A DNA stretch of 64,000 nucleotides from Allomyces arbusculus (taxonomy: Eukaryota; Blastocladiomycota; Blastocladiomycetes; Blastocladiales; Blastocladiaceae), in NCBI GenBank assembly GCA_027604705.1, contig JADHYV010000002.1, forward strand, positions 496,001-560,000. The letters run 5' to 3'. Position numbers and translations under genes: made by a program. The notes beneath the pieces are model-generated. The model was not told where the DNA came from, did no database searches, and worked only from the letters and a program-made list of their open reading frames with translations. Shown here piece after piece: positions 23,190 through 33,208 of this stretch; positions within the stretch are counted from its first letter, which is position 1, and each line of letters begins with the position of its first letter.

Positions 23190-25863
23190 TCAATCCAAAA
23201 TAATGTTCAACCCCTCCATCGCCTGTCGCGCGACCTGGTTCTTGGCGTCTTGCTTGCGCCGGTACTGCACTGGCACCGAGAACCGGTGCCCAAATATTGA
23301 CAGCGTCGCGCCGTACTGGACGGGCCCCGTCGGACCCGCGGGCGTGCCGTCGGTCGTGAACGTGTACTTGGCAGTACCTGGCGGCAGCTTGGCCTTTTGC
23401 AGGTACTCGACCAGTTTGCTGATGTAGTTGCCGCCGGCAATGTCGGCATGGTGAAATTGGATCAGTGGGGCGAAGTCGGTGCGGTCGGCGAGTGGTAGCG
23501 GCAGGGTGGGTTCAGAGTTGATGTGCGCGGGGGTCGCAAGGGATACGAGGACGGGAGGTGGTGGTGGAGGTGCGGTGGTGTGGAACGTGGCGGGTCCAGT
23601 CGCGTGCGTCGCGACCGGGTGTGTAGTACGGGGAACGGATGGGCCTGTTGTTGCGTGATACGCGACGCGAGCCGGTGTTTGATATGGCACGGCAGGACCC
23701 GTAACATGGGACGGGACGTGATGTGTTGGTGGTGCTGGCGGTGTCGGGTGCGGCACGACAGCACGCCAGTCCCATCCCGAGGAGGCGCCTGGTCCCGCAG
23801 AGTCCGGGCCGGAAAGTGGGGGCGCCACCGACGCGGCGCGAGACTGGGCCATGGTCATCGCGTCGACGGTTGGAACGGCTGGTGGGGCAGGTGCATCAGT
23901 CACCCGCAACCATGCCGCGCGCGGCGGTGGGCCCGTTTGGTGCGTCGCGACCAGACCTGCACCCGGAATCCGTGCCCAGCTTGACCCGCTGCCGTCGTGT
24001 GGCGCGCCTACCACACGTCCCCACGAGCTGCTCGTGTGGCCCGATCCGCGCCACGTGGCGCCAGTCACCAGCCCGGTCCTATGCACGGCAGCGTCGTTGG
24101 CGGTTGTGCCCGTTGGCGACGAACTGGCTTTCGTGGTCTCTAGTCCGGCTGTGGCCTCACGTGCAAACTTGGGGCTCGACGGGTGCGGTGAGGTCACTTT
24201 CGCCGCGTTCCATGCCGGGTAGTCTCTTGCGTCGCGGATCGGCGTCGGCGGCTCGAGCGCGGCAGCATGAGGACTGCTGCCCGCGGACCACCCGTAGCCC
24301 CCACCCAAACTGCCGGTCGCGTGAGTCGCGACCGCACCAGGACCGTCGATACTGATTGGTGGCGGACGCATCCGTGTCTCGGTGCCGCACGTCGCGCCAT
24401 CAGTTGGACTAGATAGCGGCCTGTGCACCACGCTCGGCAACGGCCCAACGCCGACATTAGCGTCAATCACGCCGAGTTGGACCAGCGCTGCCCTCGCCGC
24501 CGACTCGCGCGCCGCGTCGCGGTCGCGGTGCGCATTTCCGTACATGATCGACCCACGCACGTGCACGCGGTACGTGAAGTCACCCGTGTCTGGGTCCTCG
24601 CGGCACTCAAAATCAGGCGGCGGATCCGGGTCGGCGACGATTTGAAAGAGAAGCTGCGCGTATGTGGCGTGTGTGCCGGCGGGTGGAGAAGGTGGAGGCA
24701 CACGGAGGCACGTGCATGTTGCACAATGCCGGCGAATCGGACGGAATGGGAGCGGACTATGGGGATGCGACGTGTGAGGAAATTGCAGAGAAGTCGAAGG
24801 ACATGAACAACCAGCACGCACATGTGCTCACCCGGCTTGGTCAACGACGGCAGCATCTCACCGTGTGCGAGCGCCTGGACAACAGTTTGGTACCGGTCAT
24901 GGTCGACGAGGTAGAGTATCCCGCGTTGCGCGTGGACGCGCGGCAGCTCGCCAAATGTGGTCGCGTACGGAACGAGCACGTGCTCGCGGACCAGGTGCGT
25001 GATCAGGAGCTGCAGTCGGGCCCGGCTGGCCAGATCGGCTGCGGAGCCGAGCAGCTGCACGGCTGCGTACCGCGACATCAATGGCTGGGCCTCGGAAACG
25101 ACATCAAGCTCTGGTAATACGTCAATGAACAACTGCTGTAGGGCATGACGGTCGAGTGGACTGAGCGTGTGCGTTAGGTACGCAACGAGGTTGGCCGAAT
25201 GAGCCGACGGGTGCGTGTCGACGCGGCGGCAAGCGTGCACGGCGGGGAGATGGTCGTGCAAGGCTGGTGGCGGCTCGATGAGGACGAGAGTCACGGCCGG
25301 ATCGAGCGTCGCGTTGAGCGTGTGGACGAGCTGGGTGGCCGTCTGAATGAAACGGGATGGCGGTCAGTCGCGGGAGTTAATGCCCAAGTTGGTAACAGAA
25401 CGTTGGTTCTTACCTGGACTAGAGCGCCCTGGAAGAGCAAGAGCCGTTTTGACGAGCAGAGGACATGACGATGCACCCACTCCTCGTCCAAGTCGCGCCA
25501 GTCGACCAATGGCGCAGATGCGACCGCACTGCCGTCTTCCTGACCGTGATCTATGGCCCACGCCATCATGGCATGTCGTGGACCGCTTGTGCATGGCCCG
25601 CCGTGCTGCAAGAGTACAAAAACCAGCACATTCTTGACGAAATAGTGGCGCGCTCGCGTCAGTAGCAATTCGGTCGCTGTTCATGCTTGATTTCGGGTGG
25701 ATACCTCGGGAATAATGCCGCTCTGGAACGAGGCGAGCGCCCCGGCCGCGTCGGGCGGTGTGTCGGCGTGGTGCGTGAGCAAGACGACGGCGCGCAACGA
25801 GCGATGGCGTGCGACAGGCGATGGGGGGTTGTCGGGTCGTGCTAGCGTCATCGTAGAAGCCAT
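23190..25863 (-). CDS. Protein with two double-stranded-RNA-binding-like domains
   Basis: Exons on the minus strand are 25863-25705, 25632-25414, 25342-24822 and 24756-23190, giving 821 residues; phases agree and the first intron has a CTACTGAC branch-like site. The N-terminal 300 residues (SLRAVVLLTHHAD, NVLVFVLLQHGG, MMAWAIDHGQEDG, VTLVLIEPPPALHD, a leucine-rich helical segment) form an alpha/beta-looking region I do not recognise. A dsRBD-like segment follows at ATYAQLLFQIVADPDPPPDF with FTYRVHVRG and ESAARAALVQLG. About 330 residues of Pro/Thr/Ser-rich sequence separate it from a second at the very C-terminus: NYISKLVEYLQKAKLPPGTA, YGATLSIFGHRFSVPVQY and KQDAKNQVARQAMEGLNI. No RNase III or deaminase motifs are visible. 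It may act in RNA binding, editing or silencing; that is inference. Confidence 0.75.
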
Positions 25864-26235
25864 TGTGCTGCGCGCGCGTTGCGGCCAGTGCTGATGGCGC
25901 GCACTGTTGAATACCTGCTTCCGCGTCGCGATTTGAATGATGCCGATCGTGATCGATCTCGACGCTCAGTCGATGGGCCTGAGCCTCGGCCATCGCACGC
26001 GTCGCCGCCACATGATCGGAACGCCTGGTGCAGTCACAGCACGGACACGCCGCCGCCGTTTCTCGGACAGTCAGGCAGAAGCAGGAAAAGCACGAATAAA
26101 TATCTTGGGACGCACAACACGGCCCCAAACCCAGGAAAACTTCCAGCCAAAAACCGGGCCAACAAGCGTCCACGGCGACATGCAACGCGAATCCAAAAAT
26201 TGGGGGGAAGTTGAAGGCGACAGAAACCTGCTCAC
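25864..26235. other. Intergenic between dsRBD and SANT-like genes
   Basis: 372 bp containing the promoter of the dsRBD gene and the 3' end of the SANT-like gene, both transcribed leftwards. Nothing else recognised. Confidence 0.5.
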
Positions 26236-27735
26236 TCAATACCGCCCGTCCGTGTTGCCCAGCAGCGCCTCGAGCCCGCCAGGCCCACCATGGTGTGCAT
26301 GCGGATGAATGTGGTTGTGGTTCCCCGTCGTTCCATTTCCCGCCCCTCCGCTGGCCGAACTCGTGCCCGCCGCGCGGAACGGCCAATCGCGGTCTGCGCC
26401 CACAGCCTCCCCACCCTGCCGCATCCGCTCCAGCACACGCCGCCGCTTGGCGCGAAAGTACTCTTGTTGGTCTGCGTCCAGGTCGGCCAAGGGGCGCGCA
26501 AACAGATCCAGCTCGTACCGCTCGCGCTGCATCGCCACATTGTCCATGAGCGCTTGGGCACACGCCTGCACCATCGCGTCGGCCACCATCATGTGCGCAC
26601 ACGGTGCGACCGGTGGAGCCGCAGCGTACATGGGCGGCATGCCCGCGGGGTAAAAATAGTCGGCGCGCGGGAGCATGTGCGGCTCGGCGGCGGCGGCGGC
26701 AGCAGCGGCGGCGGTCATGCGGAGGGAAGGGGTGGCCGCGCCGCTGGCAGTTGCGGGCGTCGCTGTTGCCGAAGCGGCGGCAGCAGCAGCAGCGGCGGCA
26801 GCAGCGGCGGCGGCAGCGGCAGATGCAGACGATGCGCTCTGCCGCGCGGCCGAGCGCGACGACGACGTGACTGGTGGCGGTGGGGGTGGCGGTGACGCCG
26901 ACATGGAAACGGTCGGCGACCCAGTGACCATGGCTGGCGGCGGTGGCGGCACCGGGTGCACAACCACTGGTACGTGCGTCGTCGTCGTCGTCGGCGTGGC
27001 CACTGCCGGTGCCGACGTGCGCGCAGGTGGTGCCGCAACACGCACCGGGGCCGTTGCAAATAGCGAGGACGGCGTGATGTGTCCCGTCTGTTGCGGTGTC
27101 GCAATCGGTGCGGGCGGTGCAACGGCGGGGATCGGCGTCACGACCGGCACTGGTGCCGGCACCAACGCGCTGGTACTGCTCCCACCGCCACTCGTCAGGG
27201 CCACCACGCTCGTCGTCGCCGGCTGCGGCCACCCGGCCGGGATCTGCGGCGCGAACCGCGGCAAATGGCGCACGGCATTATACGCGCCGAGCGATCGGAA
27301 CCCCTTGCGCGAGTCCTGCGCGTAGAGCCCGAGCGCGCGCTGTTCGACCTCGTGGTGCGGCGTGCCTGGCACGGCCTGCGCGTAGGCTTGCGTCAGCACG
27401 CGACCAAACTTGACCAACGACTTGTAGAGCTTGTCGGCCCACCGTGACTGCAGCGCCGACTGCGTGCGCTCGTGCTGCAGGTCGGCATTCCGGTGCGCGA
27501 GCCATTTGGCGTAGATGCGGCCCCACACCTCGAGCGACGGCGAAATCGTGATCTCGCGGCCCGATTCTTGTAAAGCTGCGAGCCAGCTGCGCGCGAGCAG
27601 CTCGTCCTCGGCAGGTTGCCAGTTCGGGCCACGCGCGCCGCGCTCGGGCGCCGCGTTGGGAGTAGTGCTCGTCGTGGACGCGGCAGGGACAGCGGGCTGC
27701 GCGGGCGGCGGGACCACGCCCGACGACGACGCCAT
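26236..27735 (-). CDS. SANT/trihelix-like DNA-binding protein, low-complexity rich
   Basis: Single coding exon, 499 residues from ATG at 27735. Residues about 35-170 read as a Myb/SANT-like trihelix: PNWQPAEDELLARSWLAALQ (first helix with the spaced tryptophans), SLEVWGRIYAKWLAHRN, ERTQSALQSRWADKLYKSLV and KGFRSLGAYNAVRHLPRF. This resembles the domain in plant NAM-associated proteins and in the Myb-like partner protein of PIF/Harbinger DNA transposons. A long Pro/Ala/Thr linker with a polyalanine run follows, then a helical end (VADAMVQACAQALMDNVAMQ, ADQQEYFRAKRRRVLERMRQ) that may mediate oligomerisation. No transposase catalytic domain lies nearby, so I read it as a host transcription-factor-like gene, possibly domesticated. 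Target and role unknown. Confidence 0.65.
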   Translation of the reverse strand: MASSSGVVPPPAQPAVPAASTTSTTPNAAPERGARGPNWQPAEDELLARSWLAALQESGREITISPSLEVWGRIYAKWLAHRNADLQHERTQSALQSRWADKLYKSLVKFGRVLTQAYAQAVPGTPHHEVEQRALGLYAQDSRKGFRSLGAYNAVRHLPRFAPQIPAGWPQPATTSVVALTSGGGSSTSALVPAPVPVVTPIPAVAPPAPIATPQQTGHITPSSLFATAPVRVAAPPARTSAPAVATPTTTTTHVPVVVHPVPPPPPAMVTGSPTVSMSASPPPPPPPVTSSSRSAARQSASSASAAAAAAAAAAAAAAAASATATPATASGAATPSLRMTAAAAAAAAAEPHMLPRADYFYPAGMPPMYAAAPPVAPCAHMMVADAMVQACAQALMDNVAMQRERYELDLFARPLADLDADQQEYFRAKRRRVLERMRQGGEAVGADRDWPFRAAGTSSASGGAGNGTTGNHNHIHPHAHHGGPGGLEALLGNTDGRY

Positions 27736-28070
27736 GGTGGTGACTTGAGCTGCTGCTGGGATGAACTTGAACTGACTTGACTTGACGCGAGGCCAAAGAC
27801 GGATCTGCACCGCTTCGTGGGGGCCAAAAACGAGGAGAGGCAGGTGCCGAGGCGACGGCGGCTGGAGGCGTCTTTGGTGGTTTTGGGCATTTGACTTGCA
27901 ACTTTCTCGCCTTTCTCACACGCTGACTTGAGTCAACCGAACTGCATCTCACCAATCCCGGCATGAACGACGCCAACGTCGGTTGTCGACTCGCTTCAAC
28001 TAGTTGATTGTCAGCATGACCGGCTGGAATGCGTCTGCGATTGTATTTGACCCACAACAGCCGGAAGAAC
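27736..28070. other. Intergenic upstream of the SANT-like gene
   Basis: 335 bp between the stop of the FHA/AT-hook gene and the start of the SANT-like gene, both on the minus strand. No element recognised. Confidence 0.5.
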
Positions 28071-31000
28071 TCACCCCACCCGCGCCCGCTTCGACGCTGG
28101 CCCCCACGTCGCACCGCCATCAACCTCGCTCTCATCTCCCTCCACACTCGACGACGCGTCTGACCCGACCACCTTGTCCGGATCAATCCGCGCATCCTGG
28201 TCAAACAGCTTCCGGCGCACCGGCACGCGCGCACTCCGCCGCACCCCCGCCGCTGGTGGTGGCGGCTGCGGCGACCGTGCGCGCTTCGACGCCGGCGTCG
28301 GCCGCCGCACGCCTTGCTGCTCTGGCTTGGGCGTGTGCGGGAGCGCTTCCTTGTCGTCTCCACTGGCCGTCACGTCCGGATCGGGTCCCGGCGCGGAAGC
28401 CGCCGCAGCGGCGCCCCAGCTGACCGACTCGATGATCGGCGCGGTCACCTGCTTGCGCGGGCGTCCGGGACCGCGCTTGATGGGCGACGAGAACGGGACG
28501 TCGAGACTGGGCGCGGAGAGCGCCGCGGGCTTGGGCGAAGCGACAGCCGTCTTGCGGGGGCGACCAGGACCGCGTCGGATGGGCGACGACGCGATGTCCG
28601 CGTTGAGTGTCGGATTCTTACGCGGGCGACCGGGACCGCGTCGTATCGGTGACGACGCCACATCCACGTCGAGCGCCGCGTTCTTGCGCGGACGGCCCGG
28701 GCCACGCTTGATGGGAGCAGCCGGTTTCGGGGCTAGCGCGAGCGGCGAGCTAGCGGGCAACGGGTGTTTTCGCGGCCTGCCAGGACCGCGCTTAACCGGG
28801 GTCGACGGTGGTGCGTCGGCGACCGCGGCGGCGGTGCTACCGCTCGGCCTAGCAGCGGCTTCCGGGAGCGGGTGCTTGCGTGGGCGGCCGGGCCGTCGCT
28901 TGTCCGCACTTGGTGCTGGTGCTGCTGGTGCCGGTGTCGGTGCTGCGGTGGGCGACACGGCCAGCAATGCCGCTGACGCAGGGCCCAAGACGGGTAGGGT
29001 CGTGTTTGCCGTCGGTGTCACGTCGCTGTCCGTTGCCGAGTCAACGTGCGCAGCGCAGTCGGGCGTGGCCACGACCTTGCGCGGCCGGCCCGGCCCACGT
29101 CGCGTTGGGGTACTGGGAGCGATTGCCGGCGAAGCTGCAGGCGTCTTGCGCGGCCGCCCAGGTCCGCGCTTGGCGGGTGGTGTCGCGGGTGCGTCAGCAG
29201 CGGTACCGGCAGACGCTGCGGCAGCGGCGGGGAGGGCGCGTTTCCGCGGACTGCGGCGCGGGAGCCAGTCGCTTGCAGTCGGGGTCACGAGCGGGACCTC
29301 GACGCGCACCGTCACGACGGCGCGCGGTGGGTGCGCGAGCGGCAGCGCCGACAAGGTCGGCGTGGGTTCGGTCGGTTCGTGCGCGGGCTCGGCCACTGGG
29401 GAATCATTGGCCGCAGTTTCGTGCATGGGTAAGGATGCCGCCTTGGTCGCCGTAGCCGGTTCCCGCGGCGGCGTCGGCGGCGAACTCTGCTCGACGGGCG
29501 CCGCCACGGGCGGCGTTGAGGAGACAACGCGTGCCAGGAACGACGCTGGTACATGCTCCGCGACGGGTCCCGGTGTCGCCGGCGGCGCACACGGCGAACT
29601 GCCGCTCAGCAGTGGGCTCGGCAAGCGCGACGGGGAGGATGCACTTGCCGGTGGGGCGAGGGTGGATGCTGCTGTAGCGTCGAACTCTGGCGCAAGGTCG
29701 GATGCTGGCAGTGGATCGGATGGCCGGATGGGATCGGATGGCCGGATGGGATCGGCTGGCCGCGTCGACGCAACTGGTGCGCTGGCTTGAGTATGAAGTC
29801 TTGGTAATGCCGGCGGCCGGAGCGTGAGCGGCGGTGCACGTGCGGGCATACGCCGTTCGCGCGATGGGGCCAGCGGCGAGCTCGACCGCTGCAGAGCCGT
29901 GTCGAGGATGCGGAACGCGCGGACCGGCGCGGATGGGGCCATCGGTGCGGGGACGTCGACGTCCATGAGGTCGAGAGCAGGCGATGGGTGGTCGGTGGTC
30001 GACAGCGCGGGCGAATCGATATCGTGTGTCGGCGCAGCCGTGCCGGTTTCCATGGCGTCGTCCTCAATCGTGTTAGTCTCCGAATCGGCCGTGTGGTCGC
30101 CGTCAGAATCAACTGCCACCGAATCGTCATGCGGCGGCTCATCAGCACTGGCGCAGGCCTCGTCCTCCATCCCATCCGATGACTTGCCCATCTCGATGTC
30201 CGCATCTGCATCGCTGTCAGGCGATGCGGCCGTTGCACCACTCTCATCACCGTCAGCATCAGGCGTTACGGACGACGCGTCAGCCTTGCCCCCTTCGGCA
30301 GCGAGCTCCGGCAACACGACCGGGTCCGACTCGTCGACCGCATCATCCTCCACCTCGTCGAGTTCCGCAGCCGACACCGTGGCCGTCTTAGCCGCAGCTG
30401 TTCTTGGCGTAAAATCTTCCACGTTCAAGTTCGGCGGTGGCCGCGGCCGTTTCCAAAACTGGTCGACGGGAGCAGGCGACGCCGGCCGCACCGCCGGCAC
30501 GGGCTTGCCCACCGTCCCGAGCACCGCAGCACGCGTCGTCGTCGCTGTCGCCGCCACCGCCGATCCCGGCGGCACCACACTCGCGACCGCCGCCGCCGCA
30601 GCAGCCCGCCACATGGCGTTCCCGGCGGGCGACCGGAACTTGGCCGGCGAGACCAGCCGGATCCGCTGCATGCGTTTCTTCAAGATCGATCGCGGTGTTT
30701 CCGCTCCACCACTCTTTCCGGGCGTTGATAGTAGCCGCGGCGTGCTCGGTCCAGCGGGCGGTGGTGGGACGGCAACCGGTTCCCCGCGGACGAGCGGCGA
30801 TGACGGCGGTTCCTCGGCGTCGAAGATCTCGGGTCGGAGTGCGGGACCGAACCGGACCGATTTGGGCGTTGAGGGGACGGGTGTGGCACGTGCGGGGGTT
30901 GCTGGGGGTGGTGGTGGGAGGACGGTGGTGGATGGAACGGGCGATTCGATGGGCGCGCGGGTTGGGGCGGTGGAAAGTGGGAGTGGGGAGGTGCCGATCA

Positions 31001-31900
31001 GCGGGGACGACGGGCGCACTTGCTCAAGTCGAAATTGCCGCGAGTGGGTGGTGCTGGAGGGGTCGCCGATCGTGATGATGTCGTTGTGCCGCACAGGGTG
31101 CGTGCTGCCGCGCGCGACAGCATGCGAGGAGGTCGTGGGTGCAGTTGCGGAATTACTGACGGCCGGTGACGCAGGGAGGGAGGAAGTTGCGATGGTGACG
31201 CGCGTGTCGCTCAGGTTCTCGAGCGTCATCTGGTCGTCACTATCCTTGGTTAGAGAAACGTGCGCCGACCAAGCGAGACGTGGTTGGAGGAAGTTGCGCA
31301 CCGCACCAGTCGCGGGCAAGAACCGGATCCGGCACTGTTGCGGCGCGACAAAAGGCAGCTGCACGCGCACGTCCTGGTCGGGCGCACTATTCACAACGAA
31401 AGACAGCAATGGCAAATGAATTCAAGTTCTCTATTGGCTGTCAAACCGGAAGAGTTCCACGCCAAGTACCTCCCGACCGTGGCCACAGCCCTGTCCGCAG
31501 GGAGCGGAAGGATGCGCTCCGGCCCACGCGACCCGGCAGCTGGCAGGAGGACGAGCCGCGCCGGTGCAATCGCGGTGGACGACGCGTCCGGGATCCCGCG
31601 TCGTCGTAATGGCGCAGCAAACTGCGGCGAGATTGAATACGAGTCGCGTTGGCCGGTGTTGCGGCCAGGTGAAAAGGGCTTGGAGTTACCGGGTCGCCCT
31701 GATCTTGGTCGGCTCGTATCGGAACTTGAGCGAAACGGGTCGGCATCGTCGCTGGAGGATGGAATGGCACTATCCGACGCCATGGTGCTCAAACCGGTGT
31801 CACCGTCGCCATCAAGTTCATTATCAATGTAGCCGGCCTCAGGACTGTCGTCGAGGACAACGACGGCCCGGGTCGGAGTGCGTGGGCAGGTTGGCAGCAT
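28071..31900 (-). CDS. FHA-domain protein with eight AT-hooks
   Basis: Predicted chromatin protein combining phosphothreonine recognition with minor-groove DNA binding. Exons are 31900-31470 and 31386-28071, giving 1,248 residues; the intron (GTACTT...ATAG, 83 bp) falls inside the FHA fold and its phase-2 junction restores it. The FHA region (about residues 115-250) reads PLPADRAVATVG then SAPDQDVRVQLPFVAPQQCR, MTLENLSDTRVTI, and HPVRHNDIITIGD with RQFRLE. A long disordered Ser/Pro/acidic middle follows. Between about residues 880 and 1125 are eight copies of the AT-hook core GRPRK, in RGPGRPRK or RRPGRPRK form, the last seven in fairly regular spacing. The C-terminus (RRSARVPVRRKLFD) is basic. 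The FHA resembles that of Ki-67-type and forkhead-associated nuclear proteins, but I cannot name an orthologue. The start methionine (MLPTCPRTPTRAV) is the likeliest; longer forms are possible. Confidence 0.82.
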
Positions 31901-32222
31901 CGTTGGCGGAACAGGCCCCGGCGCCTGGCCAGAACTCGCAAAAGAAGGCCTCCAAAGTCGGATGCAGCAAGTCAGTCGCCGTCGTCGCCGTCGTAGCGGC
32001 AGGAATTTGTACTGCAATGGCGCGGTCGTCTTGGGCGGCCGCAAAGAAGTGGAGAGGTGGAGTCGAAGGCCTGCCATACCTATCGGTGGCAGGTGACCCC
32101 ACACTGCAACGCTCGCCTGTTGTCGGTCGGCCACCACCACGACGGCGAGCGAACCGGCTGCCCACGAGCACGAGCACATTCGACCTCGCCCGCCCGAAAG
32201 CCCCGCACTCGATCAAGTCACC
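31901..32222. promoter_or_regulatory. Divergent promoter interval, FHA (-) and ATP15 (+)
   Basis: 322 bp between opposing start codons. Must hold both promoters; no specific element recognised. Confidence 0.4.
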
Positions 32223-32774
32223 ATGTCGCACTGGCGCGCCGCTGGCCTCACGTACGTGCGCTCCATCGCGCACCAAGCGCGGTGACCAACTACCCCTTGA
32301 CACGAGCGAGCGAGTGAGGGAGCGCGCCACCAGTTCACCATGCTGCACGCGAGAAATGCTGGACGGGCGCGAACAGCACACTGTTGCCGAGTAGAGCGAA
32401 TTTCGATGCGCACTTGGGGTCCTGCTGCTCGCTCACTGGCGGTGATCGACTGGGTTGACTGGTTGCCAGTCTCAATGAACCACAGTCGTTCACGGACTGA
32501 CCGACCCCCGACTTCGTCTCTGCCCCCAACAGGTACCTGCAGTACGTCAACATCGCTGCGCGCGCGACGCGTCAGGCGCTCAAGGCCGACCTCAAGGTCG
32601 CTGCGCTGCGCCGCGAGGAGCAGATGCTCAAGGTCGCCAAGTGGGCCCAGGGCAAGCAGGGCGAGCTGGTACCTTTTTTTTTGCGACTCTCGATATGCGT
32701 GAGCGCACTGGACATTGACGGCTTCTTTGCCCGACACTTTGTAGAAGGAGGTTGTCCCGACGACCTCGGCCTAA
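32223..32774 (+). CDS. ATP15: Mitochondrial F1Fo-ATP synthase subunit epsilon
   Basis: Small central-stalk subunit of the mitochondrial ATP synthase. Exons are 32223-32251, 32533-32668 and 32745-32774, giving 64 residues (yeast Atp15 is 62). Exon 1 ends MSHWRAAGLT, exon 2 continues YLQYVNIAARATRQALKADL and VAALRREEQMLKVAKWAQG, and exon 3 adds KEVVPTTSA and a stop. The MS.WRAAGL.Y...NIAAR pattern is the family signature, and all three phases agree (donors GTACGT and GTACCT). The first intron is 281 bp, longer than usual here. The gene is easily missed because no single exon exceeds 46 codons. Like other epsilon subunits it has no obvious cleavable presequence. Confidence 0.92.
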
Positions 32775-33208
32775 ACCGGAAAAACGAACGTCGAATCCGC
32801 TTTGCCTGTGTCGTGCCGACCTGCGTCTTGTTCCATCAATACGATTTAGTTCCCCACCGTGTCCACCTGCTGCTATTGCTTCGTCGCCAGATTTGCGCGC
32901 TTGACCAGCGGCTCTGTCAATGAGCCGCGAAGCACAACCGTCCTTTCTGATGCTTGGGATCCCGTCAACAGCAGGAGCACGACCAAGGAGCTGCCCGAAA
33001 CGCAAATGAAAGAGCAAGCGAGGAGCTGAGAAAAAACAAACGAAGGAAGGCAGGGTGTATTGAAAAGCAGCATCTTGGCACGCAACCAAATCCCCCAAAA
33101 ACCAACAAAACGAGAAGCGCACGCGAAAAGCAAACGGTTCTCAACGGTCACCCATTCCCGAATCAAAACAATAATAGAGAGTGGAACAATTGGCCCAAAA
33201 CCCAAGGA
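32775..33208. other. Convergent 3' regions, ATP15 (+) and choline kinase (-)
   Basis: 434 bp between two converging stop codons; A-rich on the plus strand from 32950 to 33200. No gene supported. Confidence 0.5.

Noticed and set aside
25364-27232. 622-codon minus-strand frame
   Set aside because: It overlaps two better-supported genes in another frame and has no domain; cysteine/arginine-rich composition is typical of a shadow frame.
26675-27325. Plus-strand alanine/glycine-rich frame over the SANT-like gene
   Set aside because: Antisense of the polyalanine and proline linker; no independent evidence.
28174-29790. 538-codon plus-strand frame rich in RGRPGPR
   Set aside because: It is the antisense of the AT-hook array, explained fully by the FHA/AT-hook gene.
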